Notes: generated from the letters alone by a model not told the origin. A DNA stretch of 64,000 bases from Chryseomicrobium sp. FSL W7-1435 (GCF_038595005.1 NZ_CP151997.1:1922001-1986000), one strand, 5' to 3'. Shown: positions 27,781 to 39,683, counted from the first letter of the stretch. Translations and numbers: made by a program.

Positions 27781-29157
27781 TTATAAGATAAATTGTGACA
27801 AATCTTTGTTTTTTACGATATTTTTGAGCTTACTGTCCACAAATGCGGGTGTAATGTCCACATGGGCAGGAGATATGTCAGATGCTTCATAAGAAAGATC
27901 CTCCATCACCTTCTCCAATAATGTGTGCAGTCTACGCGCCCCAATATTATCGGTCTCCTGATTGACTTCAAATGCTAGTTCTCCAATTCGCTCAATAGCT
28001 TCATCCGTAAAGACTACTTCTATATCTTCCGTTGCTAGTAAAGCCACGTACTGTTGAATCAAAGAATGATTAGGCTCTTTTAAAATACGTACGAAATCAT
28101 CTTTCGATAATTTTTCGAGTTCCACACGGATTGGAAAACGTCCTTGTAGCTCGGGAATTAAATCAGACGGTTTGGCCATATGGAAAGCTCCAGCAGCAAT
28201 GAATAAAATATAATCCGTTTTGACTGCCCCGTATTTCGTTGAAATAGTGGATCCCTCTACGATTGGTAAGATATCTCGTTGCACACCTTCTCGAGAAACA
28301 TCTGCTCCATTTCCAGATTTTGCAGCAATTTTATCAAATTCATCAATGAAGATAATTCCGTCTTGCTCGGCTTTTTCAATAGCGGCTTGATTGACTTCAT
28401 CTGTATCTAACAGTTTGGCGGCTTCTTCAAGAATTAACACGCGTCTTGCATCTTTTACCTTCATTTTGCGTTTCTTTTTCTTCTTCGGCATTAGATTTGA
28501 AAGCATATCCTGCATCTGAGCACCTTGACCTTGGTCTCCACCTGGCATCATATCAAATAATGAAGGTGTTGCTTCTGTGACTTGAATCGTTACTTCTTCC
28601 TCTTCTAGTAAACCAGCTTTTAATTTATCCGCAATTTCACTTCTTTTTAATCGGATCGAAGAATCCTCTTCTTCATCTTGGTCTGGACGGCCCCCAAGAA
28701 GCGCTTCAAATGGATTCGTTGGATTGGTTTTCTTTTTTAAAGAAGGGACCAAGTGTTTGATTAATTGCTCTTCTGCCAAACGTTCTGCTTGAGGTCTCAC
28801 TTGCTCTGTCTTTTCTTCTTTCACTATTCGAATAGACGCCTCAACCAGATCACGCACCATGGACTCAACATCTCTACCCACATAGCCGACCTCTGTAAAC
28901 TTAGTGGCCTCAACTTTGATGAACGGTGCGTTTGTTAATTTAGCGATACGACGGGCAATTTCAGTTTTCCCTACACCAGTCGGTCCAATCATCAACATAT
29001 TTTTAGGTACTACTTCTTGTTGCAGTTCTTCGCTCAATAATTTTCGACGGTACCGATTGCGTAGCGCAATAGCAATCGCTTTTTTCGCCTCATCTTGACC
29101 GATAATATAGCGGTCTAAATACGCTTTTGTTTGTTTAGGAGTTGTCTCTTTGGTCAT
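27781..29157 (-). CDS. hslU: ATP-dependent protease ATPase subunit HslU (ClpY/CodX)
   Basis: AAA+ unfoldase partner of HslV, about 458 residues. [20 protein letters not shown], Walker A in [17 protein letters not shown], a charged I domain at about 130-250 with a KKKKKRK run, Walker [12 protein letters not shown] and a C-terminal sensor-2 region are visible. The ATG at 29157 has GGAGGAG upstream and overlaps the end of hslV by 23 bases, indicating coupling. Confidence 0.97.
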   Translation of the reverse strand: MTKETTPKQTKAYLDRYIIGQDEAKKAIAIALRNRYRRKLLSEELQQEVVPKNMLMIGPTGVGKTEIARRIAKLTNAPFIKVEATKFTEVGYVGRDVESMVRDLVEASIRIVKEEKTEQVRPQAERLAEEQLIKHLVPSLKKKTNPTNPFEALLGGRPDQDEEEDSSIRLKRSEIADKLKAGLLEEEEVTIQVTEATPSLFDMMPGGDQGQGAQMQDMLSNLMPKKKKKRKMKVKDARRVLILEEAAKLLDTDEVNQAAIEKAEQDGIIFIDEFDKIAAKSGNGADVSREGVQRDILPIVEGSTISTKYGAVKTDYILFIAAGAFHMAKPSDLIPELQGRFPIRVELEKLSKDDFVRILKEPNHSLIQQYVALLATEDIEVVFTDEAIERIGELAFEVNQETDNIGARRLHTLLEKVMEDLSYEASDISPAHVDITPAFVDSKLKNIVKNKDLSQFIL

Positions 29158-29698
29158 GGTCGATCTCCTCCAGAATAATGTTATGGTTTGTAAAGACACA
29201 AATATCAGCTGCGGTATCTAGTGCTGCATGCGCAATTTCTTTTGCCGTGAGTTGTTCGCCACTGAACTTCTTCAAAGCACGTCCTGCAGCAAGAGCATAA
29301 TTTCCGCCAGAACCGATTGCTAAAATTCCATCATCTGGCTCGATGACTTCTCCAGTTCCTGATACGAGTAACAAAGTATCTTTGTTCATCACAAGTAGCA
29401 TGGCTTCTAACTGACGCAGCATTTTATCGCCCCGCCATTCTTTTGCAAGCTCGACTGCTGCACGTTGTAGATTGCCATTGTACATTTCTAACTTCGCTTC
29501 AAACTTTTCAAATAGCGTAAATGCATCAGCAACTGAGCCAGCGAAGCCCGCAACCACTTGGTTGTTAAATAAACGGCGTACCTTTTTAGCAGTGTGCTTC
29601 ATCACCACTTGATTCCCTAGAGTGACTTGACCATCGCCTGACATGGCAGATTGCCCCTTGTGTTGAATCGCAAAGATAGTAGTAGCGTGTATAGCCAT
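29135..29698 (-). CDS. hslV: ATP-dependent protease proteolytic subunit HslV (ClpQ/CodW)
   Basis: Proteasome-like peptidase, 187 residues. [40 protein letters not shown] and [16 protein letters not shown]-like segments match CodW. The N-terminus is MAIHATTIF, whereas B. subtilis CodW carries a serine next to the initiator Met that has been implicated as nucleophile; here that serine is absent and the threonines after HA are the likely nucleophile. Forms a two-part protease with HslU. Confidence 0.96.
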   Translation of the reverse strand: MAIHATTIFAIQHKGQSAMSGDGQVTLGNQVVMKHTAKKVRRLFNNQVVAGFAGSVADAFTLFEKFEAKLEMYNGNLQRAAVELAKEWRGDKMLRQLEAMLLVMNKDTLLLVSGTGEVIEPDDGILAIGSGGNYALAAGRALKKFSGEQLTAKEIAHAALDTAADICVFTNHNIILEEIDHDQRDNS

Positions 29699-29710
29699 AA
29701 TTGTCTCCTC

Positions 29711-30601
29711 CTATGCACGTGGGTGTGCATTTTTATATGTGGAAAGTAAATGATCTTTCGTTACATGTGTATAAATCTGCGTGGAGCTCAGACTGCTGTG
29801 ACCTAGTAATTCTTGGACCGTACGCATGTCTGCCCCATTATTCAAAAGATGCGTAGCAAACGTATGCCGAATCATATGTGGGTAAATGGATTTTGTTAAG
29901 GTGCTTTTTTTGACGATTTCTTGAAGAATATAACGCACACCCATATCGGTTAAAGGTTCTCCACGATTATTGACAAACAGCGTCGCGTGTTGCGCGTTCT
30001 TCATTAACCGAGGACGTGCTGTCTCTAAATAAGTTTCAAGTGCACTTACTGCAAAGCTCCCAACCGGTACATAACGCTCTTTACGTCCTTTCCCCATGAC
30101 ACGGACTATTCCGTAAGGTAGATCGATCGCTTGCGTGTCTAAAGCTGTCAATTCACTTACACGCATGCCGGTTGCATAGAGCAGTTCAAGAAGTGCTTGA
30201 TTCCGAATGGCTAAGGGAGTCTCACCTTGGACTGCCTCAAATAAAGCTTGTAGTTCCTCTTCGTAAAAAAACTGCGGCAATTTCTTCTGCTGTTTTGGAT
30301 GGAAGAGTGCTTGAAAGGCATCTGAATTTACAGAACGTTCTTTTGATAAGAACATGTAAAATGTTCGAATGGCTGATATTTTTCGTGATATAGTTGTTCT
30401 CGCTAATTTGGCGTTATAGAGTTTTGTGACATATAGCCGAGCGTGTAAATACTCCACTTCTTCGAATGACGCGATTGATTCCTCTGTGAGGAAAGCTATA
30501 AACTGAACTAAGTCTGTCTCGTACTCTTTTACAGTATGAGGTGAATAGTTTTTATCGAGTTGAATAAATTCTAGAAAATCATGCAGTTCTTGCTTTCCCA
30601 T
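29711..30601 (-). CDS. xerC: Tyrosine recombinase XerC (CodV)
   Basis: Chromosome-dimer resolvase, 296 residues. N-terminal SAM-like DNA-binding domain and C-terminal catalytic domain with R in ATGMRVSELTALD, K in MGKGRKERYVPVG, HMIRHTFATHLL, LGHSSLSSTQIY and the nucleophile in IYTHV. All RKHRHY positions are present. First gene of the codY operon, 13 bases before hslV. Confidence 0.95.
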   Translation of the reverse strand: MGKQELHDFLEFIQLDKNYSPHTVKEYETDLVQFIAFLTEESIASFEEVEYLHARLYVTKLYNAKLARTTISRKISAIRTFYMFLSKERSVNSDAFQALFHPKQQKKLPQFFYEEELQALFEAVQGETPLAIRNQALLELLYATGMRVSELTALDTQAIDLPYGIVRVMGKGRKERYVPVGSFAVSALETYLETARPRLMKNAQHATLFVNNRGEPLTDMGVRYILQEIVKKSTLTKSIYPHMIRHTFATHLLNNGADMRTVQELLGHSSLSSTQIYTHVTKDHLLSTYKNAHPRA

Positions 30602-30618
30602 CTGCCATCCTCCTCCAC

Positions 30619-30654
30619 GTAAAAACCCCTAAGATTATACCAATCTGTAGGGGT
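30619..30654 (-). terminator. Intrinsic terminator after trmFO
   Basis: Minus-strand stem ACCCCTA-C-AGATT / AATCTTAGGGGT, short loop, then TTTTTACG. One bulged base. Confidence 0.82.
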
Positions 30655-30663
30655 CAACTGCAA

Positions 30664-31974
30664 TTAAAGTGAATTACTCTTCACAAAATTTTGAATTGTT
30701 GTTAATGCTCGATTAGCAAATTTCTCTGCTTTGACTTTTTTATCGCGGATGCGTCCAGGTAAGTTAGGGAACAATCCGAAATTGATATTCATTGGTTGAA
30801 AATTCTTAGGATCTGCTTCCGTAATGTAGCGAGCCATACTTCCAAGCGCTGTCTCGGCCGGTAAAACAAATGGCTCTTCACCGTTCACAAGACGTGCTGC
30901 ATTAATACCTGCTAACAGACCACTACCTGCAGATTCTACATACCCTTCAACACCTGTCATTTGACCGGCAAAGAAAATTTGATGGTTTGCTTTCAATTGA
31001 TACGTAGGTTCTAAGACTGTTGGTGAGTTGATAAAGGTATTGCGGTGCATCACACCATATCGAACAATCTCAACATTCTCTAAACCAGGGACTAGTTGAA
31101 GAACTTCTTTTTGAGGTCCCCATTTAAGGTGCGTTTGGAAACCAACAATGTTGTACAATGTTCCCGCTGCGTCATCTTGTCTTAATTGAACGACCGCATA
31201 CGGAATTTTCCCTGTCTTAGGATCTTCGAGACCTACAGGTTTCATTGGTCCAAACAACAAAGTTTTGCGACCACGTGCAGCCATTACTTCAAACGGCATA
31301 CACCCTTCAAAGTAAATCTCTTTTTCAAATTCCTTCAAAGGTACAACTTCTGCTGCAATCAACGCCTCATAGAAACGGTCAAATTCTTCTTCTGTCATCG
31401 GACAGTTTAAGTAAGCTGCCTCACCTTTGTCATAACGAGATTTTAAATAAACTTTGTCCATATCGATGCTATCTTTTTCCACGATTGGTGCCGCTGCATC
31501 GTAGAAGTAGAGATAATCTTGACCCGTCAATTCTTTCACTTTCTCTGCTAACGCAGGTGACGTCAATGGGCCAGTAGCAATGATTGTGATGCCCTCAGGA
31601 ATATCTGTTACTTCACCTGGTACGATTTCAATGTTTGGATGATTTCGAATCACATCTGTCACTCTTCCAGCGAAGTCATGACGATCAACAGCCAGCGCTC
31701 CTCCAGCAGGAACAGCGCTATTATCTGCAGATTTAATAATTAACGAATCTAAAATACGCATCTCTTCTTTGATGACACCAACTGCATTTGTTAAATTGTT
31801 TGCGCGCAGAGAATTCGAGCAGACTAGCTCTGCAAATTTATCCGTATGATGTGCAGGTGTTTGTTTAACAGGTCGCATTTCATATAGTTTTACTTGAATA
31901 CCGCGTTTTGCTAATTGCCAAGCTGCTTCGCTTCCTGCTAAGCCAGCTCCAATTACATTTACAATTTGACTCAT
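30664..31974 (-). CDS. trmFO: Folate/FAD-dependent tRNA (uracil-54-C5) methyltransferase
   Basis: Makes ribothymidine at position 54 of tRNA using methylenetetrahydrofolate, 436 residues. [20 protein letters not shown] is the FAD-binding loop; [20 protein letters not shown] (with the catalytic cysteine), [13 protein letters not shown] and [14 protein letters not shown] are family features. Lies between topA and xerC as in B. subtilis. Confidence 0.97.
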   Translation of the reverse strand: MSQIVNVIGAGLAGSEAAWQLAKRGIQVKLYEMRPVKQTPAHHTDKFAELVCSNSLRANNLTNAVGVIKEEMRILDSLIIKSADNSAVPAGGALAVDRHDFAGRVTDVIRNHPNIEIVPGEVTDIPEGITIIATGPLTSPALAEKVKELTGQDYLYFYDAAAPIVEKDSIDMDKVYLKSRYDKGEAAYLNCPMTEEEFDRFYEALIAAEVVPLKEFEKEIYFEGCMPFEVMAARGRKTLLFGPMKPVGLEDPKTGKIPYAVVQLRQDDAAGTLYNIVGFQTHLKWGPQKEVLQLVPGLENVEIVRYGVMHRNTFINSPTVLEPTYQLKANHQIFFAGQMTGVEGYVESAGSGLLAGINAARLVNGEEPFVLPAETALGSMARYITEADPKNFQPMNINFGLFPNLPGRIRDKKVKAEKFANRALTTIQNFVKSNSL

Positions 31975-31992
31975 GAACGAATTGCCCTCTTT

Positions 31993-34068
31993 CTAGCTTT
32001 GTACTTCTTCTTTATAGTCACAAGAAACACATTGGATCTGTATTCCTTTTTTCAATTTCTTCTCGACTAACAGTTCCTCACACTTAGGACACGGTCGATT
32101 GATTGGTTTATCCCATGAAACGAAATCGCATTCTGGGAACTGGTCACAGCCATAGAAAATACGCTTCGTTTTACTTTTCCGTTCTAAAAGCTGGCCTTTT
32201 TGACACGTAGGACATGGAACACCAATCTCTTTTACAATGGCCTTTGTGTTTCGGCATTCTGGAAAATTGCTGCAAGCCATGAACTTTCCGTAACGGCCAA
32301 GCTTATAAACCATTGCAGAACCACATTTTTCGCAATCCTCACCAGTTGGTTCATCTTTGATTTCGATTTTCTCCATCTCTTCATCAGCATGTTTCACATG
32401 CTTTTCAAAGTTACCGTAGAAGCGATCAATCAAGTTGATCCATTCAATCTGTCCTTCTTCGATTAAATCTAAATCTTTTTCCATTTGCGCAGTAAACTCG
32501 ATATTAATAATATCTGGGAAGAACTCAATCATTAGCTCATGCACGATTGTGCCCAATTCTGTTGGTACAAAACGCTTCGTTTCAAGCGTTACATAGCCAC
32601 GCTTTTGAATGGTATCTAGAGTTGGTGCGTAGGTTGATGGACGGCCTATACCCAACTCTTCTAACGTCTTCACAAGACGGGCCTCTGTATAGCGTGGTGG
32701 TGGCTGAGTGAAATGCTGTTTTGGATCAATTGAAGATGCCTTCACTTTTTCGCCTTCCACTAAATCAGGCAATAATTTATCTTTGTCATCAATTTGATCA
32801 TCTGAACCTTCTACATAGACTTTCATGAATCCTGCAAACTTTACCTGTGAGCCATTTGCACGGAACATGACATCTTGATTGGTCAGGTCAACCGCTACCG
32901 TATCTAAAACTGCAGGGGACATCTGACTTGCAATAAAGCGTTCCCAAATAAGTTTGTAGAGGCGAAGCTGGTCTCGCGTTAGCAATGCCTTCACATCGTC
33001 TGGAGTACGCAGGGCACTCGTTGGACGAATCGCTTCATGGGCATCTTGTGTTTTTTTAGATGATTTTACAGCTTGAGCAGTTGATAAAAAATCGTTTCCG
33101 TATTTTTCATTGATGTAACCTGCTGCCTCATTTTTTGCTGTATCTGAAATTCGTGTAGAATCTGTTCGCATATATGTGATCAGACCGACAGTTCCTTGTT
33201 TCTTCCCTAAATCGATACCCTCATAGAGCTGCTGGGCGAGCATCATTGTTTTGCGTGCGCGGAAATTTAACTTCCGAGCAGCTTCTTGTTGTAAAGAAGA
33301 GGTTGTAAATGCAGGAGATGGGTTGCGTTTACGTTCTTTTTTGACTACTTTATCGACAGTAAACTGTTTCCCCTTCATGGACTTCAAAACTGCATCTACT
33401 TCTTCTTTTGAAGTTAGTTTTTTCTTTTCACTGCGATTTCCATAATACATCGCTTCAAAAACACTTTTCCCTTTTTCAAAAGCGCCTTCGATCGACCAGT
33501 ACTCTTCCGGAACAAACGCATTAATTTCGTTCTCACGATCGATGATTAATCGTAATGCTACCGATTGAACACGACCTGCTGATAGTCCTTTTTTTACTTT
33601 CTTCCATAGTATTGGGCTAATGTTATACCCTACTAGGCGGTCAAGCACTCGGCGAGCTTGCTGAGCATCCACTAAATCACGATTTAATGGGCGTGGATGT
33701 TTAAATGATTCAATGACTGCGTCTTTAGTAATCTCATTGAAGACAACGCGACAATTTGAATCCGCATCGATGGATAGAGCATTCGCTAAGTGCCAAGCAA
33801 TTGCTTCTCCTTCTCTGTCGGGGTCAGCCGCGAGATAAACTTTCTTAGCTTTTTTGGCGGCGGTTTTTAATTCCTGCAGGACAGGCCCTTTTCCGCGTAT
33901 AGTAATATATTTTGGTTGATAATTATTATCTACATCTACTCCCATTTGGCTACGTGGTAAATCAATAACGTGACCAACAGAAGCTTTTACTTTATATTTT
34001 TTCCCCAAATACTTTTCAATCGTCTTTGCTTTTGCTGGGGACTCTACGATTACTAAATAATCTGACAT
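31993..34068 (-). CDS. topA: DNA topoisomerase I
   Basis: Type IA topoisomerase relaxing negative supercoils, 691 residues. Toprim at the start ([33 protein letters not shown]), the catalytic tyrosine in [12 protein letters not shown], and three C-terminal Cys4 zinc ribbons (CEKCGSAM...[15 protein letters not shown]...[15 protein letters not shown]...CVSC). RBS AGGAGG-like sequence precedes ATG 34068. Confidence 0.98.
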   Translation of the reverse strand: MSDYLVIVESPAKAKTIEKYLGKKYKVKASVGHVIDLPRSQMGVDVDNNYQPKYITIRGKGPVLQELKTAAKKAKKVYLAADPDREGEAIAWHLANALSIDADSNCRVVFNEITKDAVIESFKHPRPLNRDLVDAQQARRVLDRLVGYNISPILWKKVKKGLSAGRVQSVALRLIIDRENEINAFVPEEYWSIEGAFEKGKSVFEAMYYGNRSEKKKLTSKEEVDAVLKSMKGKQFTVDKVVKKERKRNPSPAFTTSSLQQEAARKLNFRARKTMMLAQQLYEGIDLGKKQGTVGLITYMRTDSTRISDTAKNEAAGYINEKYGNDFLSTAQAVKSSKKTQDAHEAIRPTSALRTPDDVKALLTRDQLRLYKLIWERFIASQMSPAVLDTVAVDLTNQDVMFRANGSQVKFAGFMKVYVEGSDDQIDDKDKLLPDLVEGEKVKASSIDPKQHFTQPPPRYTEARLVKTLEELGIGRPSTYAPTLDTIQKRGYVTLETKRFVPTELGTIVHELMIEFFPDIINIEFTAQMEKDLDLIEEGQIEWINLIDRFYGNFEKHVKHADEEMEKIEIKDEPTGEDCEKCGSAMVYKLGRYGKFMACSNFPECRNTKAIVKEIGVPCPTCQKGQLLERKSKTKRIFYGCDQFPECDFVSWDKPINRPCPKCEELLVEKKLKKGIQIQCVSCDYKEEVQS

Positions 34069-34164
34069 AATTGGCCTCCTTTAAATAGAAGGTAATCCGC
34101 TTCACGATAAAAACAAATACCTGTTGCAAAATGTATAACAGTTTTCCACTGATTGCAAGGTTTT

Positions 34165-35010
34165 TCATTTATCCTGTTGTGAAGAGAGTACAAATGAGTC
34201 TGTAAAATCAGCTGAAGAATGTAGCAAAATTGCACCTTGTTGAATCAAACTATGAGGTCCTTCACTAAGCACTGAATCTATTTTTCCAGGGAATGTGTAA
34301 ACTTCTTTTCCCAGGTCCAGTGCAAAATCAACAGTCGACATAGTCCCGCTCTTTTTTTCGGCTTGGGTAATAATGACAGCCTGTGAAAGTCCGCTAATCA
34401 GGCGGTTTCGCGCAATGAATTGGTGCGGCGCAGGCATTGTTTGTGGCGGATATTCAGTGATCACAAGATGTTTAGTAACCATCTCTTCAAATAATTTGTG
34501 ATTAGTTTTAGGATAAATTTGATGGAATCCAGACCCCAGTATGGCGATGGTCGGCGTCTCATGGGCTATTGCAGCTTGATGTGCCATAGTGTCTGCTCCA
34601 ATTGCCATACCGCTGCAAACTGTTTTCGTGTGCAATTTTATAAATGGCATGATGGAGTTGATGCAGTGCTCAGAATAATGGGTCGACTTTCGTGAACCAA
34701 TTATCGCTACAATGGCAGATTTTAATAGACTTGGGTTCCCTCTAATGTATAAAACCGCAGGTGGATCATGAAGATTTTTGAGTTGTTCTGGGTAGTCGGT
34801 GTCGAAAATAGTGATTAGTGTGATGGAGTGCTTGGTGTAGAAAGCTTCAAAAGGAAATGTCTGAGCTTTTGTCCATTGCTCTTGCACAATTTGGGGAATG
34901 GGAGTAGTCAAAGTTGAATGGTGTTGCAGAGTGTCGAAGATCGGTTTAAGTCTATTCCATGGCCAGGGGATTAAGCTGTGCAGGGCAATTAGTCGCTGTT
35001 TGTCGTTCAT
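34165..35010 (-). CDS. dprA: DNA processing protein DprA/Smf
   Basis: Loads RecA on incoming single-stranded DNA in transformation; 281 residues. The Rossmann-like core has VAIIGSRKSTHYSEHC, VCSGMAIGADTMAHQAAI, AILGSGFHQIYP and FIARNRLISGLSQAVIITQA. The N-terminal SAM-like region is short and divergent, and no C-terminal winged helix is evident. Lies between sucD and topA as in B. subtilis. Confidence 0.95.
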   Translation of the reverse strand: MNDKQRLIALHSLIPWPWNRLKPIFDTLQHHSTLTTPIPQIVQEQWTKAQTFPFEAFYTKHSITLITIFDTDYPEQLKNLHDPPAVLYIRGNPSLLKSAIVAIIGSRKSTHYSEHCINSIMPFIKLHTKTVCSGMAIGADTMAHQAAIAHETPTIAILGSGFHQIYPKTNHKLFEEMVTKHLVITEYPPQTMPAPHQFIARNRLISGLSQAVIITQAEKKSGTMSTVDFALDLGKEVYTFPGKIDSVLSEGPHSLIQQGAILLHSSADFTDSFVLSSQQDK

Positions 35011-35036
35011 AGATCACCTCTTTACAATAATTGGGG

Positions 35037-35066
35037 ATAAAAAAAGATACGGCTTTCGCCGTATCT
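35037..35066 (-). terminator. Intrinsic terminator after sucD
   Basis: Minus-strand stem AGATACGGC, GAAA loop, GCCGTATCT, then TTTTTTATCC. A GNRA loop and full pairing. Confidence 0.92.
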
Positions 35067-35072
35067 ACTAGT

Positions 35073-35975
35073 TTAGTGTGTTTTACACGCGTCGTAAAGA
35101 CCCGCTTCTTTAATTGCTTCAATTAATGTCTCGCCGATAACTGATGGAGTTGCTGCAACTTTCATACCAGCTTCTTTCATAGCGCTGATTTTTCCTTCTG
35201 CAGTACCTTGTCCACCTGAGATGATAGCTCCTGCGTGACCCATACGTTTGCCTTCAGGTGCTGTTTGTCCACCAATGAAACCAACTACAGGTTTTTTCAT
35301 GTTAGCTTTAATCCACTCAGCAGCTTCTTCTTCTGCTGTACCGCCGATTTCACCAATCATAACAACCGCATATGTTTCTTCATCTTCATTGAATGCTTCA
35401 AGAGCATCGATAAAGTTTGTTCCGTTTACTGGATCTCCACCAATACCAACAGCAGTCGTTTGACCAATGCCAGCTTGTGTTAATTGGTGAACAGCTTCAT
35501 ACGTAAGTGTACCAGAGCGTGAAACTACTCCAACGTGACCTTTAGTATGAATGTAACCAGGCATGATGCCGATTTTACACTCATCAGCAGTGATGACGCC
35601 TGGGCAGTTAGGACCAACTAAACGAGTCTTTTTACCTTCCATGTAGCGTTTCACTTTAACCATGTCTAGCACTGGGATGTGCTCAGTAATACAGATTGCC
35701 ATATCTAATTCCGCATCTACAGCTTCTAGAATTGCATCTGAAGCGAATGGTGCTGGAACATAAATAACAGATACGTTAGCGCCAGTTGCCTTTACAGCTT
35801 CTTCAACTGTGTTGAATACTGGAACGCCTTCTACTTCTGTACCGCCTTTACCAGGTGTTACACCTGCAACGATTTTAGTACCGTACTCAATCATTTGTTT
35901 TGTATGGAAAAGAGCAGTTGAGCCCGTGATTCCTTGAACGAGTACTTTTGTATCTTTATTAATAAATACGCTCAT
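35073..35975 (-). CDS. sucD: Succinyl-CoA synthetase alpha subunit
   Basis: TCA-cycle enzyme subunit forming succinate, CoA and NTP with SucC; 300 residues. CoA-binding [37 protein letters not shown] and the phosphohistidine loop [20 protein letters not shown] are intact. Second gene of sucCD, 17 bases after sucC. Confidence 0.98.
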   Translation of the reverse strand: MSVFINKDTKVLVQGITGSTALFHTKQMIEYGTKIVAGVTPGKGGTEVEGVPVFNTVEEAVKATGANVSVIYVPAPFASDAILEAVDAELDMAICITEHIPVLDMVKVKRYMEGKKTRLVGPNCPGVITADECKIGIMPGYIHTKGHVGVVSRSGTLTYEAVHQLTQAGIGQTTAVGIGGDPVNGTNFIDALEAFNEDEETYAVVMIGEIGGTAEEEAAEWIKANMKKPVVGFIGGQTAPEGKRMGHAGAIISGGQGTAEGKISAMKEAGMKVAATPSVIGETLIEAIKEAGLYDACKTH

Positions 35976-35992
35976 TATTCTCCCTGCCTTTC

Positions 35993-37153
35993 TTATCCTA
36001 CAAGATTTACGATTTTTTGTGCGCCATCAGCCATTGAGTCAGCTGCAATGATGTTTAAACCAGACTCATTTAACATTTTCTTACCTAGATCAACGTTTGT
36101 CCCTTCAAGACGAACGACTAGTGGTACTTGAAGACCGACTTCTTTAGCAGCGATAATAACACCCTCTGCAATTACGTCACACTTCATAATTCCACCGAAA
36201 ATGTTAACAAAGATTCCTTTAACATTTTTGTCAGAAAGAATGATTTTAAATGCTTCTGTTACTTTCTCAGCTGTAGCACCGCCCCCAACGTCCAGGAAGT
36301 TAGCGGGTGAGCCACCGTAGTAGCTGATTGTATCCATTGTCGCCATAGCTAGGCCGGCACCGTTAACCATACATCCGATGTTTCCATCGAGAGAGATATA
36401 ACTTAAATCATATTTAGATGCTTCAATTTCTTTTGCATCCTCTTCATCGTAATCACGCATTTCAAGAATTTCTGGGTGACGGTAAAGAGCATTAGCATCG
36501 AAATTAAATTTCGCGTCTAGTGCAACCACTTGATCATCACCTGTAACAACTAGTGGATTGATTTCAACGATTGCTGCATCTTTATCAATATAAACTTTGT
36601 AGAGGCCTAACATGAATTTAACTGCTTTGTTAACAAGCTTTGCAGGAATATTCATTTTGAACGCCATACGACGAGCTTGGAAACCAGTTAACCCGACTAC
36701 AGGATCGATATCTTCGTAGAAAAGACGTTCCGGTGTGTTAGCTGCTACTTCTTCAATATCCATTCCGCCTTCTTCAGAACCCATTAAAGTTACACGTGAA
36801 GTGGCACGGTCTAAAACAAGACCAATGTAATATTCTTTTTGAATATCGCTACCTTCTTCGATGTAGATACGTTTCACTTCTTTACCTTCTGGGCCTGTCT
36901 GGTGAGTGACAAGAACTTTACCTAAAAGTTCTTTTGCGTACTCGCGTACTTCGTCAAGATTTTTTGCAATTTTAACGCCGCCCGCTTTTCCGCGACCACC
37001 TGCATGGATCTGAGCTTTGACAACTGTTACTGCTGTACCTAATTCTTTCGCTGCTTTAACTGCTTCTTCTGGTGAGAAGGCAACGATTCCGTTTGGTACG
37101 GCAACTCCATATTGACGTAGCAATTGTTTTCCCTGGTATTCATGGATATTCAT
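35993..37153 (-). CDS. sucC: Succinyl-CoA synthetase beta subunit
   Basis: ATP-grasp subunit, 386 residues. [60 protein letters not shown] and the succinate-loop [11 protein letters not shown] are visible. It has its own promoter upstream and a GGAGGA ribosome site. Confidence 0.98.
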   Translation of the reverse strand: MNIHEYQGKQLLRQYGVAVPNGIVAFSPEEAVKAAKELGTAVTVVKAQIHAGGRGKAGGVKIAKNLDEVREYAKELLGKVLVTHQTGPEGKEVKRIYIEEGSDIQKEYYIGLVLDRATSRVTLMGSEEGGMDIEEVAANTPERLFYEDIDPVVGLTGFQARRMAFKMNIPAKLVNKAVKFMLGLYKVYIDKDAAIVEINPLVVTGDDQVVALDAKFNFDANALYRHPEILEMRDYDEEDAKEIEASKYDLSYISLDGNIGCMVNGAGLAMATMDTISYYGGSPANFLDVGGGATAEKVTEAFKIILSDKNVKGIFVNIFGGIMKCDVIAEGVIIAAKEVGLQVPLVVRLEGTNVDLGKKMLNESGLNIIAADSMADGAQKIVNLVG

Positions 37154-37195
37154 TGTGCGTCCTCCAATCGAACTATTGAGTTTACTACCTTCCCC

Positions 37196-37224
37196 ATTGT
37201 ATAAAACCTGTCACAATATGTCCA
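37196..37224 (-). promoter_or_regulatory. Sigma-A-type promoter for sucCD
   Basis: Minus strand TGGACA, 17 bases, TACAAT, about 43 bases upstream of the sucC ATG. Confidence 0.6.
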
Positions 37225-37256
37225 TAAAAGTATGAAACTGCGAATTTTCAATCTTC

Positions 37257-38018
37257 TCAAATAAAATTGACAAGTGACTTGATGGGTTCAAAACTTCTTC
37301 TATGTTCTGAGCAAATACCTAAAGCTTCAATTGCCTTTAAATGAGCAGGAGTGCCGTATCCCGCATGTTGCTCAAACCCATAGCCCGGGTACTGTAAAGC
37401 TAGTTCTTCCATGTAGGCATCTCGAACAGTTTTGGCAAGTATAGAGGCTGCCGCAATGGATAAACTTCTGGCATCTCCTTTGATAAGAGCATGGCAGGGC
37501 TGCTCGACAGGAAGCGGCATCGCATCTGACAAAATGATGTCAGGCTTTATAGCCAAACCTTCTAAAGCCATCACCATTGATTGTTTAGTGGCCTCATAAA
37601 TATTGAATTGATCGATTTGTTGGCGAGGTTGAATATGTACCGAGTAACTGACAGCATGTTGCCGAATTAATGCGGCCAGCTGACTTCTAGTCTCTTTTTT
37701 TAGTTGTTTTGAATCGTTCACATCGGAAAGCATTTCTGTGTTTTCGGGTAATATGACCGCAGCTGTGACAACTGGCCCTGCTAAAGGACCCCGCCCTGCT
37801 TCATCCACACCAGCGACTATTCCGGAACCGAACGAATAATCAAAGTCGTGTCGAGCTTTGTAATCTGTCCATTTTTGTTGCTGTTTCAAGTTGTTACGAT
37901 CAAATGAGGCAAGCAGCTTTTGAACACCTAGACGCTCATCTGTCCGTAATTCTTTAAGCCAATCCTTGTCGACTGGCAACGAGCGAAGTTTTTCTTTAAT
38001 CATTTTTATGGATTCCAC
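37257..38018 (-). CDS. rnhB: Ribonuclease HII
   Basis: Removes ribonucleotides from DNA hybrids; 253 residues. IVAGVDEAGRGPLAGPVVTA (DE pair), DSKQLKKETR, ILSDAMPLPVEQ and KTVRDAYMEELALQYP are RNase HII motifs. An N-terminal extension of about 65 residues before the catalytic domain is normal for Bacillus RnhB. ylqG and ylqH, which follow it in B. subtilis, are absent. Confidence 0.97.
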   Translation of the reverse strand: MESIKMIKEKLRSLPVDKDWLKELRTDERLGVQKLLASFDRNNLKQQQKWTDYKARHDFDYSFGSGIVAGVDEAGRGPLAGPVVTAAVILPENTEMLSDVNDSKQLKKETRSQLAALIRQHAVSYSVHIQPRQQIDQFNIYEATKQSMVMALEGLAIKPDIILSDAMPLPVEQPCHALIKGDARSLSIAAASILAKTVRDAYMEELALQYPGYGFEQHAGYGTPAHLKAIEALGICSEHRRSFEPIKSLVNFI

Positions 38019-38049
38019 TGCAGATCCTCCTCTTCAAACGTACCTTGGA

Positions 38050-38104
38050 CAAAATAAAATCAGTATCCTCTCTTGAATAAATTCTAAGAGATCATACTGA
38101 TTTT
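38050..38104 (-). terminator. Intrinsic terminator after rbgA
   Basis: Long imperfect minus-strand hairpin: AAAATCAGTAT and ATCTCTT pair with AAGAGA and ATACTGATTTT, followed by ATTTTGTCC. Confidence 0.7.
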
Positions 38105-38123
38105 AATCGAATTTCTATAAATT

Positions 38124-38996
38124 TTATAGGGATGTGTCAGCTTCTTCTTGTTCTTCGACAATATCAAAAGTAAGTCTTCCTAAATGTTCATTTCGCACAT
38201 CACGGACAATTAATTCAGCAACGGCATCGTAATCAATTTCCCCACCAGCTGAAAAAGTTTTGCGTAATTGGCCAATGTGAGTAAAGACTGCTTCTAGATC
38301 GTCACCAACTGTAGTTAGCTGATATCTTTCTTGTAAGCGCTCTGGATAGTGTTTCTCTAAAAAACGAAGTGCATATACAGCTAAGTCCTCCATGCGCAAC
38401 ACAGCGTCTTTAATGGCTCCTGAGAGGGCTAATTTGAAACCAATCTGTTGATCTTCAAACTTTGGCCATAAAATACCGGGTGTATCCAACAATTCTAGTT
38501 CTTTTTCAAACTTAATCCATTGCTGCGATTTCGTGACACCTGGAGTGTTTCCAGTTCTAGCAATGTTCTTTTTTGCAAAGCGGTTGATGAGCGTTGATTT
38601 TCCCACATTGGGAATGCCTAAGATCATGGCACGGATAGCACGAGGTTTCATCCCTCGGGATTTCATACGATCAAATTTTGGTTTGAGTAAAATTCGAGTT
38701 TCTTTTAAAACTCGCTGCAGATCTTTTCCTTCAAATGAATCAATGGCTACCGCTTGAATACCTTGCTCCGCAAAATAAGCAATCCATTTGGCGGTTTGCT
38801 TTTCATCTGCCATATCGGCTTTTGTTAAAATCATTAATTTAATTTTTTGATGGACAATCTGTTCAAGCATTGGATTTCTTGACGAAACTGGCAAACGAGC
38901 ATCCACCAGTTCAAATACGATATCGACAAGTTTTAAGTTTTCTGTTACTTCCCGACGGGCTTTTGCCATATGCCCGGGAAACCATTGAATCGTCAT
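38124..38996 (-). CDS. rbgA: Ribosome biogenesis GTPase RbgA (YlqF)
   Basis: Circularly permuted GTPase for late 50S assembly, 290 residues. The N-terminal [15 protein letters not shown] is diagnostic; G4 (LTKADM) precedes G1 ([15 protein letters not shown]), then G3 ([10 protein letters not shown]), as expected for the permuted order. The C-terminal domain binds rRNA. It is followed by rnhB. Confidence 0.97.
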   Translation of the reverse strand: MTIQWFPGHMAKARREVTENLKLVDIVFELVDARLPVSSRNPMLEQIVHQKIKLMILTKADMADEKQTAKWIAYFAEQGIQAVAIDSFEGKDLQRVLKETRILLKPKFDRMKSRGMKPRAIRAMILGIPNVGKSTLINRFAKKNIARTGNTPGVTKSQQWIKFEKELELLDTPGILWPKFEDQQIGFKLALSGAIKDAVLRMEDLAVYALRFLEKHYPERLQERYQLTTVGDDLEAVFTHIGQLRKTFSAGGEIDYDAVAELIVRDVRNEHLGRLTFDIVEEQEEADTSL

Positions 38997-39006
38997 AGTG
39001 CCACCT

Positions 39007-39564
39007 CTACTTTACAATACTAAAATCCTGAAGCGGCCAAAAAATCAAACTCGTTGTACCGATAATTTCATCCTCTGGAACTAAACCAATAATACGACTA
39101 TCTTTTGAATAGCGGCGGTTGTCTCCCATGACAAAAAAATAGCCTTCAGGAATTTCTGTTAAATTGGTTCTCTCTTCTAAAGTAAAATCTTCTGTTAAAG
39201 TACCTTCAGAAATTTCTTCTTTATATTCATCTAGATAAGGTTCATCGACCGCTTCCCCGTTGATGTACAATTGATCATCTTCATAAGCAATCGAGTCACC
39301 AGGCAGGCCGATAATACGTTTGATATAATTTTTTTGTTCAGGTGCATGGAATACCACAATCTCAAAGCGTTCTGGAGTTCCTATATCATAACCAATTTTG
39401 TTAACTACCATCCGGTCACCGTCACGTAGTGTAGGCATCATGGACTCCCCATCTACCACAATTGGTGTAAATAAAAAGAACCGAATAATTGCGGCTATAC
39501 TAAATGCGATTAAAATTGCTTTTGCCCATTCCCACACTTCATTTTTCTTTTTTGTTGTTTCCAT
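39007..39564 (-). CDS. lepB: Type I signal peptidase
   Basis: Cleaves signal peptides at the outer membrane face; 185 residues. One N-terminal membrane anchor ([19 protein letters not shown], about 14-32), catalytic Ser41 in [10 protein letters not shown] and Lys82 in [13 protein letters not shown], and the [17 protein letters not shown] box are present. Highly similar to SipS/SipT types. Located between rplS and rbgA, with a 10-bp gap to rbgA. Confidence 0.95.
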   Translation of the reverse strand: METTKKKNEVWEWAKAILIAFSIAAIIRFFLFTPIVVDGESMMPTLRDGDRMVVNKIGYDIGTPERFEIVVFHAPEQKNYIKRIIGLPGDSIAYEDDQLYINGEAVDEPYLDEYKEEISEGTLTEDFTLEERTNLTEIPEGYFFVMGDNRRYSKDSRIIGLVPEDEIIGTTSLIFWPLQDFSIVK

Positions 39565-39635
39565 TCACTCGCACTCCCCTCAGCTTCTATCTTACAAAAA
39601 ATATAGGGTTTTCTCTAGTCAGAGCTCTGTTTATA

Positions 39636-39679
39636 AAAATAAAAATACTGCTTGCTGTCTTGCGACAACAAGCAGTATT
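39636..39679 (-). terminator. Intrinsic terminator after rplS
   Basis: Minus-strand stem AATACTGCTTGTTGTC / GACAGCAAGCAGTATT around GCAA, then TTTTATTTTTAT. Sixteen positions with one mismatch or wobble. Confidence 0.92.
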
Positions 39680-39683
39680 CAAA

